Shown here: piece by piece, positions 8,715 to 16,248 of the stretch
Layout of the letters: each line of letters opens with the position of its first letter
Numbering within the stretch: the first letter of the stretch is position 1
Origin: Streptococcus oralis
GTDB taxonomy: Bacteria > Bacillota > Bacilli > Lactobacillales > Streptococcaceae
Reading direction: 5' to 3'
Length of the DNA stretch: 64,000 nucleotides
Assembly (NCBI RefSeq): GCF_002386345.1
Contig: NZ_CP023507.1
Span: 1,949,501-2,013,500, forward strand
Program-made: the position numbers and the translations under genes
The notes under the pieces: model-generated
What the model was told of the DNA's origin: nothing
The model's input: only the letters and a program-made list of their open reading frames with translations
Databases searched by the model: none

Positions 8715-8912
8715 ATGAAAAATAACATGAGATTGTTATTAGCCAAGCAACGTAAGAAAACCGCTGATGTTGCAGAGGCTACAGGAATTTCAAAAAGCAC
8801 TTTAACGGCTTTGTACTATGAACGTGCAAAGAATCCAAGTATTGATACGTTAAAAAAAGTATCTAGTTACTTGGGCGTTACACTGGATGAATTTCTAGAT
8901 ACGAAAGAATAG
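8715..8912 (+). CDS. Cro-like XRE-family regulator
   Basis: A 65-residue single-domain helix-turn-helix protein (Ala-Asp-Val-Ala-Glu-Ala-Thr-Gly-Ile-Ser-Lys-Ser-Thr-Leu as the HTH core, then the typical Ile-Asp-Thr-Leu-Lys-Lys-Val and a Thr-Leu-Asp-Glu-Phe-Leu end). The strong AAAGGAGG ribosome-binding site lies 9 bases before the ATG. It is the first gene behind the lytic-side promoter and probably acts as Cro against the CI-like repressor. Confidence 0.87.
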   Translation: MKNNMRLLLAKQRKKTADVAEATGISKSTLTALYYERAKNPSIDTLKKVSSYLGVTLDEFLDTKE

Positions 8913-9152
8913 AAAGGAGCGAACCAATCACGATTTTAGTTTATATTTACAGACTTCTTGCATGGTGCTTTACCACTGGGGATTGATAAACGGTTCTAGC
9001 TAAATATTTGCTAGAGTGATTTGCTTGCTACCTATGGCAGTATCAAGGGTTTGTAGGGGTTTATTCTCTCCTAAATTTTCCCTACCTCAATGATTTACTT
9101 TGGTACTGTTTTAGGTGGCAAGCACGAGCAACAAGAAGAAAGGAGCGAACCA

Positions 9153-9758
9153 ATGGAATTGGTTTATATAGACGGCAAGAAAGAGCCGTATACTACGAGC
9201 GAGATTATCGCTGAATGTGCTGAAGTACAGCACCATACTATTACACGCTTAGTCAGAGACAATAAAGCTGATTTTGAAGCGTTGGGAATACTTGGATTTA
9301 AAATCCATAAATTAGATAAGAGAGGGCAACCGAAAAAAATCTATCTTCTGAATGAGCAACAGGCAACCTTGCTGATTACTTATCTGAAGAATACCGAACC
9401 AGTACGGCAATTCAAAATGAACCTAGTCAAAGCCTTCTTTGAAATGCGTGATGAACTTTCTAAACGCTATCTTCAAAGAGAACTGGAAAAGCCAAAGCGT
9501 AAAAGCTTAACCGAAGCTATCCAAGCATGGGAGAAAGCACCTAAGCACGCCTATAGTACCCTTACAAACTTACTACTAAAGGGAGTGACAGGGAAGAATA
9601 AAGCGCAACTCATGAAGGAGCGAGAAAGTAAGAACGGCATTGATGGCTTGACAAGTGTAGAGCTGACAAACTACCAACGTTTGGAAGATATGGCAATAGC
9701 TATGATTAACTTGAATAGGGGGTATTCAGAAATTAAGGAATTAATTTTTAAAGTATAG
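9153..9758 (+). CDS. Rha-family phage regulatory protein
   Basis: A 201-residue protein. The N-terminal 100 residues match the Rha pattern: a substrate region with Tyr-Thr-Thr-Ser-Glu-Ile-Ile, His-His-Thr-Ile-Thr-Arg-Leu-Val-Arg, then Tyr-Leu-Leu-Asn-Glu-Gln-Gln-Ala and a Phe-Phe-Glu-Met-Arg-Asp end. Rha-type proteins are regulators or antirepressors in temperate phages. I start at the ATG at 9153 (AAAGGAG 7 bases upstream), since the longer frame to 9090 has no site. The C-terminal half is helical and basic and less conserved. An 18-bp copy of its start region lies at 8911-8928, where the ATG is ATC. Confidence 0.8.
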   Translation: MELVYIDGKKEPYTTSEIIAECAEVQHHTITRLVRDNKADFEALGILGFKIHKLDKRGQPKKIYLLNEQQATLLITYLKNTEPVRQFKMNLVKAFFEMRDELSKRYLQRELEKPKRKSLTEAIQAWEKAPKHAYSTLTNLLLKGVTGKNKAQLMKERESKNGIDGLTSVELTNYQRLEDMAIAMINLNRGYSEIKELIFKV

Positions 9759-9769
9759 GAGTATAGAAA

Positions 9770-10030
9770 ATGGGAAATGATTTTAAGACAGTTACAAATA
9801 CCAAGGGGTTAGAAATTCCTAAGTATCCCAAGGATTTTAAAAAGCTAGTTGAGAAAGACAGACAACTAGCCGAATATCTTTGTATGAACTACGAGAACTT
9901 GGACAGTGAAGACCTGGGCGTATTTCTTGAAACAGTAGAACAGGGAATTAGTTGGATTCTAGATCTTATCGAAAGTAAAGACTTGCTTTATAAACCAAAG
10001 TCAGGTAGTAATCATGCAAAAAGAAAATAA
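9770..10030 (+). CDS. Hypothetical satellite protein, 86 aa
   Basis: A small acidic protein with a basic Lys/Arg tail, strongly predicted to be mainly helical. It begins 11 bp after the Rha-like gene with an AGGAG ribosome-binding site and so belongs to the same operon. I do not recognise the family; similar small early proteins are usual in satellites. Confidence 0.65.
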   Translation: MGNDFKTVTNTKGLEIPKYPKDFKKLVEKDRQLAEYLCMNYENLDSEDLGVFLETVEQGISWILDLIESKDLLYKPKSGSNHAKRK

Positions 10031-10365
10031 AAAAATCACTTGCTCAAATTTTAGACGAGGCGAGCAAGCGACAAGATTAAGGATATAGAAATTTTTTCTA
10101 TGCTCTGATTATAGCAAAAAATATCTATTCTATCAAATACCTAAAAAAACCGAAGAGCAGGCAAGCAATTAGAAAAGGTTTTGAAAATCAAGTGCTGACA
10201 GGGTGATTCTAAGACCTTGTTTAGCTGAAAGATGGGTAATTACTCACGAAACACCGCTACAAGCGTTCGCCAACTTGGGGCAATCGCCCAGCGTTTGGAG
10301 TGGTGAAGCATACCATATAGAAAACAGGCAAGAAAAAGGACAAGGAAAGGCTAATGGAGAAAAAT
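10031..10365 (+). other. Non-coding interval with hairpins and a 29-bp repeat
   Basis: No convincing gene lies in these 335 bases. A CTTGCTC/GAGCAAG hairpin falls at about 10039-10066, the second copy of the 29-bp direct repeat at 10156-10184, and a GGGC-AATC-GCCC hairpin within a C/G-richer stretch near 10280-10295. The G/C-richer segment may be part of a structured RNA or a site for replication or regulation; nothing proves it. Confidence 0.5.
10156..10184 (+). repeat. 29-bp direct repeat, copy 2
   Basis: Identical to 7540-7568. It lies in the interval between two early genes, 2.6 kb from the first copy. Confidence 0.7.
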
Positions 10366-10566
10366 ATGACTCTAGATCTAGATAACATGACACAATCAGA
10401 ATTTGACAACCGAATTACTGAAATCAAGGATAGAAATCCGAACCTCTTTCAGTTCATCATTGACTTTTTAGATGATAAAGTAACTCCAGAAGAGGTGTAC
10501 GACTTTCTAAAGATGGAGCGAAACTATCAAGTAAATTATATCAAGAATTACAAAGCGAGGGCATAG
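10366..10566 (+). CDS. Hypothetical satellite protein, about 66 aa
   Basis: A short acidic helical protein. Two ATGs compete: 10354 (GGAAAGG only 3 bases away) and 10366 (GGAG 6 bases away); I prefer 10366. It ends two bases before the next small gene. No family recognised. Confidence 0.6.
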   Translation: MTLDLDNMTQSEFDNRITEIKDRNPNLFQFIIDFLDDKVTPEEVYDFLKMERNYQVNYIKNYKARA

Positions 10567-10567
10567 C

Positions 10568-10711
10568 ATGAATGAATTAGATTTGACCAATATACAATCG
10601 GTAATCTTTACGGTGGTACTGATTGGCTTACTGCTTTATCTAAATCACCGAGACCGCAAAAAAAGCGCTCAAATCGAGCGAGAAAGTACACAGACGATTG
10701 AAAACAACTAG
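10568..10711 (+). CDS. Small single-span membrane protein, 47 aa
   Basis: The reading frame from ATG 10568 to TAG 10711 encodes 47 residues: a short polar start, one hydrophobic helix (about residues 11-24), then a basic Arg-Asp-Arg-Lys-Lys stop-transfer segment and a polar tail. It has an upstream GAGG site, starts 1 base after the previous stop codon and continues the operon. Function unknown. Confidence 0.6.
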   Translation: MNELDLTNIQSVIFTVVLIGLLLYLNHRDRKKSAQIERESTQTIENN

Positions 10712-10777
10712 CGAGGATTTAAGCCCTGATTATGGGCGATATATTCAGCTTGGAATGGTCAGTAAAGGGGGCTAAGT

Positions 10778-11059
10778 ATGTTTAGTTTGAGTAAAGAAAG
10801 CGAACATGATTTAACTAATAGAATAAGCACGGTTATAGAAAACTATCTAGCAGTTCGAGAACAACCTAAACCAAGACTAACTGGTTTAATATCAGCACAA
10901 GAAGCTATGGACGAGTTAGATATAAAATACAAAACTTTGCAAAAGTGGGAAGGTGCAGGACTAAGACGTTACCAACCACCACTAGAAGATACTAGAAAAG
11001 TCTATTACAAAGTTACGGATATTTTGAAGTTCCTGGGGGTAGATGATGGCAAAGACTAA
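10778..11059 (+). CDS. HTH/excisionase-like DNA-binding protein
   Basis: A 93-residue protein. After about 35 residues comes a segment of the MerR/HTH_17 type (Ile-Ser-Ala-Gln-Glu-Ala-Met-Asp-Glu-Leu, Thr-Leu-Gln-Lys-Trp-Glu, Tyr-Lys-Val-Thr-Asp-Ile), as in excisionases and AlpA-like activators. Ribosome-binding site AAAGGGGG. Its 3' end overlaps the replication initiator gene by 17 bp. It may regulate replication or excision; which one cannot be told from sequence. Confidence 0.7.
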   Translation: MFSLSKESEHDLTNRISTVIENYLAVREQPKPRLTGLISAQEAMDELDIKYKTLQKWEGAGLRRYQPPLEDTRKVYYKVTDILKFLGVDDGKD

Positions 11060-11903
11060 AATATATTTTTGGTTAAAAGTTGATAAGAAGTTTTTTGATA
11101 ACCTTTTTATTAAGCGACTTAAAAATATACCTGGTGGCTACACTATGACAGTGATTTATATCCGCCTTATGTTGGAAAGTTTAGAAGATGATTGTATTTT
11201 GTACTATGAAGGATATTTTGATAGTTTGGTACAGGAATTAGCTTTAAAACTGGATGTTTCTGAAGATGATATAAATATGACAGTTGCGTATTTTACAAAA
11301 TGCGGACTAATTCAGATAGACGATGATGGCCATGCCACATTATCGCAAGCAAAAGCCATGGTTGAGAGTGAAACAAACTGGGCGAAATATAAGCGAGACC
11401 AAAGAAAAAATAGTCAAGATATACCAAAATTGGAGAATGTCCAAAATAAAAAGACTATTTCCAACTCATGTCCAACAGAGATAGATAAAGAGTCAGATAA
11501 AGATAAAGAGTTATATAAAGAATATATATTGTCAGGTAAACCTGACTTTACTTTCCCAAATTGGTTAACTCCGAGAATGATCGAGGAAATAACTAAAGGA
11601 CATCCTGAGAAGTATTTAATAAGAATCCCTCTAGCTTATCTGAATCATACAGTAGGGAAAAATTATAAATATTTGGACAAAAATTTGAAGCCGATAATAG
11701 CACGATTCAAAGAAGGCTATACACTTGAAGATTTTAAACAGGTGATAGATATTAAAACGGCAGAATGGAAGGATAGCCCTGAATTTTCTAAATATCTGAG
11801 ACCAGAAACACTTTTCGGAACTAAGTTTGACGGTTATTTGAATCAAAAGCCTAAAACCATAAAAGGGAAGTTTGAAGATAACTTCCCAGACCTACCATTT
11901 TAG
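11043..11903 (+). CDS. Phage replisome organizer / replication initiator
   Basis: A 286-residue protein. The N-terminal 110 residues fit the phage replisome organizer winged-helix domain (Lys-Ile-Tyr-Phe-Trp-Leu-Lys-Val at the start, a Pro-Gly-Gly-Tyr-Thr turn, then an acidic Tyr-Phe-Thr-Lys-Cys-Gly-Leu-Ile wing). A charged linker and a C-terminal domain that would contact the helicase loader follow. Such proteins bind and open the origin. The DnaC-like ATPase gene directly downstream is its functional partner. The origin is often inside or beside this gene; I did not find clear iterons in it. Confidence 0.8.
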   Translation: MMAKTKIYFWLKVDKKFFDNLFIKRLKNIPGGYTMTVIYIRLMLESLEDDCILYYEGYFDSLVQELALKLDVSEDDINMTVAYFTKCGLIQIDDDGHATLSQAKAMVESETNWAKYKRDQRKNSQDIPKLENVQNKKTISNSCPTEIDKESDKDKELYKEYILSGKPDFTFPNWLTPRMIEEITKGHPEKYLIRIPLAYLNHTVGKNYKYLDKNLKPIIARFKEGYTLEDFKQVIDIKTAEWKDSPEFSKYLRPETLFGTKFDGYLNQKPKTIKGKFEDNFPDLPF

Positions 11904-11914
11904 GAGTTGCAAAG

Positions 11915-12760
11915 ATGAAGGAACAATTTAAAGAATTTAATAACAGAAAGATATCGGATAAAGTTTGCGATATTCACCAGGTAAATTATTGGGAAATTTC
12001 TGTACCAGTGTTAGGGAGTTCAGAAAGAAAACTACAAGCATTTTGCCCGGAGTGTGTGAAGGGAGAGATTAAACAAAAAGAGAAAGACCTATTGCAGCAG
12101 TTCGAGGACAGGCAAGCTTACTTTAAAACTTATGATGTCTTAATGCGTGATAGCACGATTCCTAACGAGTTGAAGGGGGCAACGTTTGATAATTTCTTTA
12201 TTAAGACGACAGAGGAACGTCAGATGTTAGAGTTTGTAAAGGGGCAAGTCCAGAAGTACCTTGCAGGTATGACTGGAAATACTTTAATCAGTGGTAGCAC
12301 AGGAATAGGAAAAAGTCATTTATCGCTTGCCTTGGCTAAAGAAATCAATGAGAGTTTCAGGGAGAAGCACGAGCCTAAGAGTGTCTTGTTTGTCAGCTTA
12401 ACCGAGATTATCAAACAGATAAAAGAAGGCTGGGCTTATGGAAGAAATGCAAACTTAACAGAGTATGAGGCGGTTAAAAAGTTAGTTGATGTAGATTTTC
12501 TAATCATCGATGACCTGGGGGCAAAAAATGGGACAATCTCTCCTAAGAGCGATTGGGAACAGGATTTCTTGTTTGATATTATCAATAATCGAGAAACTAC
12601 GATTTTCAACACGAATCTAGATAGCAGTGAACTGCGAACGGTTTACAATGCTAGAAACTCAAGTAGGATTTTGAAAGGTTTAGAAGGGAACACTTTCAAG
12701 GCTTTTACGATTAAAGATAAGAGATACACTATAAACACAGTGAGGGGAGAATATCAATGA
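11915..12760 (+). CDS. DnaC/IstB-like ATPase, replicative helicase loader
   Basis: A 281-residue AAA+ protein. Residues about 20-50 hold a Cys-X-X-His and Cys-X-X-Cys zinc-binding pattern. Walker A is Gly-Ser-Thr-Gly-Ile-Gly-Lys-Ser (about residue 127) and Walker B is Phe-Leu-Ile-Ile-Asp-Asp-Leu. It would load the host DnaB-type helicase at the satellite origin together with the initiator encoded upstream. Stop and next start overlap as ATGA. Confidence 0.9.
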   Translation: MKEQFKEFNNRKISDKVCDIHQVNYWEISVPVLGSSERKLQAFCPECVKGEIKQKEKDLLQQFEDRQAYFKTYDVLMRDSTIPNELKGATFDNFFIKTTEERQMLEFVKGQVQKYLAGMTGNTLISGSTGIGKSHLSLALAKEINESFREKHEPKSVLFVSLTEIIKQIKEGWAYGRNANLTEYEAVKKLVDVDFLIIDDLGAKNGTISPKSDWEQDFLFDIINNRETTIFNTNLDSSELRTVYNARNSSRILKGLEGNTFKAFTIKDKRYTINTVRGEYQ

Positions 12761-12918
12761 ATGATGATAAAATGCGATTTGCAACAGAAAAAGGCTTTGT
12801 TGTCTACGAAAAATGTGGTATAATAGAGATAGAAAAAGTTCCAAGTTTTGGAGAAATTACTTTATTCTATTCAGATGGGAAATTTACCCATCTAGTCAAA
12901 AAAGAAACTAAAAAATAA
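12757..12918 (+). CDS. Small protein, 53 aa (possibly XtrA-like)
   Basis: A frame from ATG 12757 to TAA 12918 overlaps the end of the ATPase gene by 4 bp, indicating translational coupling. The product is a short beta-rich protein with alternating hydrophobic residues and a basic tail. It resembles in style the small XtrA proteins found after phage replication genes, but I am not sure of the family. A strong cruciform/terminator follows. Confidence 0.6.
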   Translation: MNDDKMRFATEKGFVVYEKCGIIEIEKVPSFGEITLFYSDGKFTHLVKKETKK

Positions 12919-12937
12919 GTCTATTGAGAACAACTCA

Positions 12938-12982
12938 GGGACATACCGTAAAGCATCTAATGCTAGAGGTATGTCCCTTTTT
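12938..12982 (+). terminator. Compound hairpin terminator after the replication genes
   Basis: Outer arms GGGACATACC (12938-12947) and GGTATGTCCC (12968-12977) are perfect complements, with an inner AGCAT/ATGCT stem (12952-12964), followed by TTTTT. It reads as an intrinsic terminator; the two-stage shape could also mark a DNA site. Confidence 0.75.
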
Positions 12983-13008
12983 GTTTGCATAGAAAGGGGG
13001 TGAGGGTG

Positions 13009-13230
13009 ATGTCAGGAGATACTTCTTTAGGGTATGTAGTAGCCAATAAGTTTTCTATGGATCCAGATAAAAGACAGAAAATCTTTTCTCAGTGTAAAAA
13101 AGAAGATGATAGCTTAGAACAACGGAAACAAGAAATACTAGAAAAATATGCTAACAAACAAGACAAATCAAAATCTAGAAAAAATGATTCTAAAGGCTCG
13201 GAGAGTCATAAAAGAAAAGCTAAGAGCTAA
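13009..13230 (+). CDS. Hypothetical basic protein, 73 aa
   Basis: A short protein with a lysine/serine-rich, very basic C-terminal half, likely disordered and nucleic-acid or protein binding. I start at ATG 13009 behind a G-rich AAAGGGGGTGAGGG ribosome-binding region. It lies just upstream of the capsid homologue. A scaffold-like or accessory role for the next gene is possible but unsupported. Confidence 0.55.
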   Translation: MSGDTSLGYVVANKFSMDPDKRQKIFSQCKKEDDSLEQRKQEILEKYANKQDKSKSRKNDSKGSESHKRKAKS

Positions 13231-13287
13231 GAATTTTAGAAAAAATTATAAACAAAAATCAGATATTAAAAGATGAAGGAGCAAAAA

Positions 13288-14148
13288 ATGACAACTAACT
13301 TAGCTAAACAAAAAGAAAATCTAGAAGCTTATATCCGAAGTACAGGTTATAACACTAGAGGGATGAACGTAGAAAATAATCATGTACTCATTGAAAAACC
13401 AATCCTTGATAGTTACGAAGATGAACATCAACGTAAAGAACTGGTTGATCTAGTAAATGTTATTGAGACTCGCACCCGTGGTGGAAAGTATGAAGTAACT
13501 GACTTTGAATCTGATTCATTACAAGAAGTTAGCGAAAATTCGGTTGAGAGAACAGAAGCAGATAAAAAGAAAACTATCAGCGTTGATTACTTAGTTAAAT
13601 TATTCAGTGGAAAACTTGATTTTTCACAGGAACAATTAGATGATGGTCAATATAATTTAACGGATTTTCTTGGTAAGAAGATTATTAAATTAAAACGTAG
13701 AACACGAAATAGAGAGATTGGGAAAATTCTCCAAACTGCGAAAGTGCAGACTGCTACAAGTATGGACGACTTGAAATCTATTGTTTCTTTAATAAATCCA
13801 GAGCGCAATGTATCTATGGTTGTTAGTCAATCACTATTTAGTGTCTTAGAAAAAATGAAAGACACTTCAGGAAATTATCTTCTTAAAGTTGATAAAGAGA
13901 CAGGAACAAGTGAAACATTCTTTGTAGATAACTTTTTAATTGTAGATGATACAACATTAGGGAATAAAGGTGACAAAAAAGGCTTTATCGGAGATCTAGA
14001 AAACTTTGTTACTTTGTTTGATCGCAAGAAAGATACACTTAGTTGGGCAAATGCGAATGACTATTTTGGGAAACGGTTGATTTTACATACCCGATTTGAT
14101 GTAAAAAAAGTTGAAGAAGATTGTGGTTGTCTTATTCAATGGAACTAG
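13288..14148 (+). CDS. HK97-type major capsid protein homologue
   Basis: A 286-residue protein. The second half reads like an HK97-fold capsid: a Leu-Lys-Ser-Ile-Val-Ser-Leu segment, then Val-Val-Ser-Gln-Ser-Leu-Phe-Ser-Val-Leu, an Asp-Thr-Ser-Gly-Asn-Tyr-Leu-Leu turn, a Val-Asp-Asp-Thr-Thr-Leu-Gly strand, Phe-Ile-Gly-Asp-Leu and a C-terminal Arg-Phe-Asp-Val. The N-terminal 90 residues are short and charged and lack the usual delta domain and cleavage region. I start at 13288 because AAGGAG is 7 bases upstream. No portal, protease or terminase accompanies it, so it may alter helper capsids or form small capsids; both are inference. Confidence 0.75.
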   Translation: MTTNLAKQKENLEAYIRSTGYNTRGMNVENNHVLIEKPILDSYEDEHQRKELVDLVNVIETRTRGGKYEVTDFESDSLQEVSENSVERTEADKKKTISVDYLVKLFSGKLDFSQEQLDDGQYNLTDFLGKKIIKLKRRTRNREIGKILQTAKVQTATSMDDLKSIVSLINPERNVSMVVSQSLFSVLEKMKDTSGNYLLKVDKETGTSETFFVDNFLIVDDTTLGNKGDKKGFIGDLENFVTLFDRKKDTLSWANANDYFGKRLILHTRFDVKKVEEDCGCLIQWN

Positions 14149-14157
14149 GAGAAAGAA

Positions 14158-14706
14158 ATGGATATTAATCAAGTATTTGAAACACTGGATGATCTAGATA
14201 ATAAAAAAAGTAAGATTAATTCAGCACGAAAACAGTTAAGCGAAAAAAGAAAAAGCCTTTTAGGCAATCAAACAGTTTCATTTGAGAATATAGATAATTT
14301 TTTATCTAACAACTTAGAGTCTTTGGAACAGCTTGAAAAGATGGAAAAAGCTATTAATTCTCTTCAGGAAAAATATAATAGTGATTTTTCAGAAGCTAAA
14401 GCAGTCATCTTTGAATACATTTTTAAAGAAACTAAGCAACGGATGGAAACTAAGAAGATCTATAAACAATACCGAAAGAAACTTAGACGAATTCTGGACG
14501 CATATGATGAAATTCAAGAACTAAAGAAGGATGTAGAAGAAATCCATACAGGTGTAGTCAGGGAAATAAGTCAGAAACATTCTCTATCGCTATATCGAAC
14601 GGAAGTAAGTCCGCTTACTGTCCTACCATTCTTAAACCCTGATATTAGCGGGTGGATGGATTTTTTTAAGGAATATCGGGACATTAAAGAGTATTTAGAA
14701 AAATAG
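14158..14706 (+). CDS. Coiled-coil hypothetical protein, 182 aa
   Basis: Residues about 5-150 are rich in Lys, Glu, Leu and Gln with heptad-like spacing, predicting long coiled coils; the last 35 residues are hydrophobic and Pro-containing. It starts 9 bp after the capsid homologue with AGGAG and is surely co-transcribed with it. A scaffold or capsid partner is a natural guess, but I recognise no family. Confidence 0.65.
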   Translation: MDINQVFETLDDLDNKKSKINSARKQLSEKRKSLLGNQTVSFENIDNFLSNNLESLEQLEKMEKAINSLQEKYNSDFSEAKAVIFEYIFKETKQRMETKKIYKQYRKKLRRILDAYDEIQELKKDVEEIHTGVVREISQKHSLSLYRTEVSPLTVLPFLNPDISGWMDFFKEYRDIKEYLEK

Positions 14707-15083
14707 GGAACAAATTAAGTAAGGCTAGTGATATATGGCTGAAACAGAAGAGATATCGCTAGTCCTACTTTTATGCTTTACTAAGTTTCACATAACAAAG
14801 TAAGCATAAACTGAAAAGAAGTAATAGCTTGAAAGCAAGGTATATCAGGGGTTTACAGAATGGAGTGAGTTTCACAGAATGTAAGATATGAGAAACTGAG
14901 GGGATAAATTAAAGAAATTTCCCTTGAACTTGTCATATTGAAGAGTTGTCAAACTTAAAACAATGATACCTGGTAAGTGGAGTGTTGGAAGGCTTTTAGC
15001 GCTTTTTGTCAGTTTGACAGAATTTACAATTTGACAAATTGAAAGATAAAAAAATTTTTAAATTTAAGTGGAGGTACTTGCCT
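14707..15083 (+). other. Non-coding interval with hairpin and TTTGACA/TGTCAAA sites
   Basis: No gene is seen. It begins with a hairpin of GGCTAGTGATAT with ATATCGCTAGTCC (about 14722-14776) that leads into a short T-run and probably ends the capsid operon. Between about 14946 and 15040 there are several TGTCAAA/TTTGACA sequences in both orientations, and two TTTcACAgAATG-like repeats near 14853-14880. These could be operators or replication sites. Confidence 0.5.
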
Positions 15084-15494
15084 ATGTACGAGTTGAGTAA
15101 CAGAGACCTGGACGGGATAGATATTGAGTTAGGACGATATAGAACACTTGCTAATAAAATTTATTTGAGAAGACAGGAACTGATACATAATAAGAAACAT
15201 AGCACTGAAGATTATACTGGTGGGAAAGGCAAGACAGTATCTAGTCCTACTGAAGCGACAATCATTAGAATTGAAGAAGACCAAACGCTAAAATATTTAG
15301 AAGGTTTCAAACTAGTTGTAGATACCTTGATGGAAAACTTAATTGAAAGTGATCTAGTAATTTTTAAAATGAGATATTTAGAAGCTGGTGCGACTTGGGA
15401 AGACGTGGCAGAGAAACTAAATAAAACTACTCGTTATATAAATAGCCGTAGAAAGGTAATCGCTAAAAGATTTGTGGAATTGAAAGGATATTGA
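15084..15494 (+). CDS. DUF722/RinA-like phage late regulator
   Basis: A 136-residue protein of the type found just before packaging genes in Gram-positive phages. Helical N-terminal half, then Leu-Val-Ile-Phe-Lys-Met-Arg-Tyr and an HTH-like C-terminus with Thr-Trp-Glu-Asp-Val-Ala-Glu-Lys-Leu-Asn. Such proteins activate late promoters. Start chosen at ATG 15084 with GGAGG 9 bases upstream rather than the longer frame at 15039. In this satellite no late phage operon follows, so its target may be the cargo or helper genes. Confidence 0.7.
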   Translation: MYELSNRDLDGIDIELGRYRTLANKIYLRRQELIHNKKHSTEDYTGGKGKTVSSPTEATIIRIEEDQTLKYLEGFKLVVDTLMENLIESDLVIFKMRYLEAGATWEDVAEKLNKTTRYINSRRKVIAKRFVELKGY

Positions 15495-15749
15495 CTCCCC
15501 CCACCTTTTAAAAAATCTTTCTGCCCAGTAGGGTACCGGTGAAGGGAACTTTTTCCAAGTCGGAGCACTTCAGACAAAAAGGGGGTAAAAACTGGCCGAT
15601 TTACCAGAAAAATGATTAGTTTTGAAGGGTAAGATACATACGGTAGAGGAGAAATAGATAAAACTTGATTTATTGCAGGAAGATAGTAAAAGAGCTATAA
15701 TAAAGTGGAGTACAAAGGATTATACTTTTAAAAAAAGGAGACTGTATTC
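15495..15749 (+). other. Non-coding interval that looks like the front of a phage packaging region
   Basis: After the late-regulator gene comes a C-rich stretch (CCCCCCACC near 15500) and a G/C-richer segment around 15525-15600, the place where cos-type phages carry the cos site and small-terminase gene. No terminase gene is present. A retained packaging site is attractive for a satellite, but the sequence alone does not prove it. Confidence 0.35.
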
Positions 15750-16085
15750 ATGGCAAAAAATGATTATTGGGTAATTGTTTATAAAATTCTTAGTTATTAT
15801 TTTCAGAAAATGAAGCATGGAGAGCCAGCCGATGAAAATGAAATAAACGCTTCAGCTCTAGAAATCCCCTATCTTTACTTAATGGATGTCTATCGTAATT
15901 TATTTGATGATGGATTTTTGACAGGTACTTGTGTAACTGGAGACATGTCTGGAAATGTGTATATTGAGAATTTGTCTCTTGTTAGAATTACAACTAAAGG
16001 TATTGAATATTTGGAGGACAACTCTAAAATGAAACAGGCTTATAAAATTTTGAAAGAAATAAAAGATTGGATACCTGGAATGTAG
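15750..16085 (+). CDS. YjcQ-family protein
   Basis: A 111-residue protein with the YjcQ pattern: Val-Ile-Val-Tyr-Lys-Ile-Leu at the start, a Tyr-Leu-Tyr-Leu-Met-Asp winged-helix core, then Thr-Thr-Lys-Gly-Ile-Glu-Tyr-Leu-Glu-Asp-Asn-Ser. The family is small, phage-associated, with a winged-helix fold and unclear role. Strong AAAGGAG site; followed by a clear terminator. Confidence 0.75.
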   Translation: MAKNDYWVIVYKILSYYFQKMKHGEPADENEINASALEIPYLYLMDVYRNLFDDGFLTGTCVTGDMSGNVYIENLSLVRITTKGIEYLEDNSKMKQAYKILKEIKDWIPGM

Positions 16086-16113
16086 CACTTAGATTATTCT
16101 AAGTGCTTTTTAT
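16085..16113 (+). terminator. Intrinsic terminator after the yjcQ-like gene
   Basis: Perfect 9-bp stem GCACTTAGA / TCTAAGTGC with loop TTAT, followed by TTTTTATT. Confidence 0.88.
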
Positions 16114-16160
16114 TATCAACTGAAAATTAACAAAAAATTATAATGTTAAATGATAGTTTT

Positions 16161-16218
16161 GTTGAAGAAAAAATTTAAAAAAGATATAATGAAAAAGAGA
16201 AATAATTATATCTTTTTT
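16161..16218 (+). promoter_or_regulatory. Promoter embedded in a 14-bp perfect inverted repeat
   Basis: TTGAAG, 17-bp spacer, TATAAT (16185-16190). The -10 lies at the end of AAAAAAGATATAAT (16177-16190), which is perfectly inverted at 16205-16218 with a 14-base gap. A dimeric regulator covering the promoter and start site is the simplest reading. Confidence 0.65.
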
Positions 16219-16248
16219 AAAAATTAGAAATATAAAAGGAGAATTAAG

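Noticed and set aside
10203-10385. A 60-codon plus-strand frame
   Set aside because: No ribosome-binding site, composition unlike a protein, and it overlaps hairpins and the start of the next gene; treated as non-coding.
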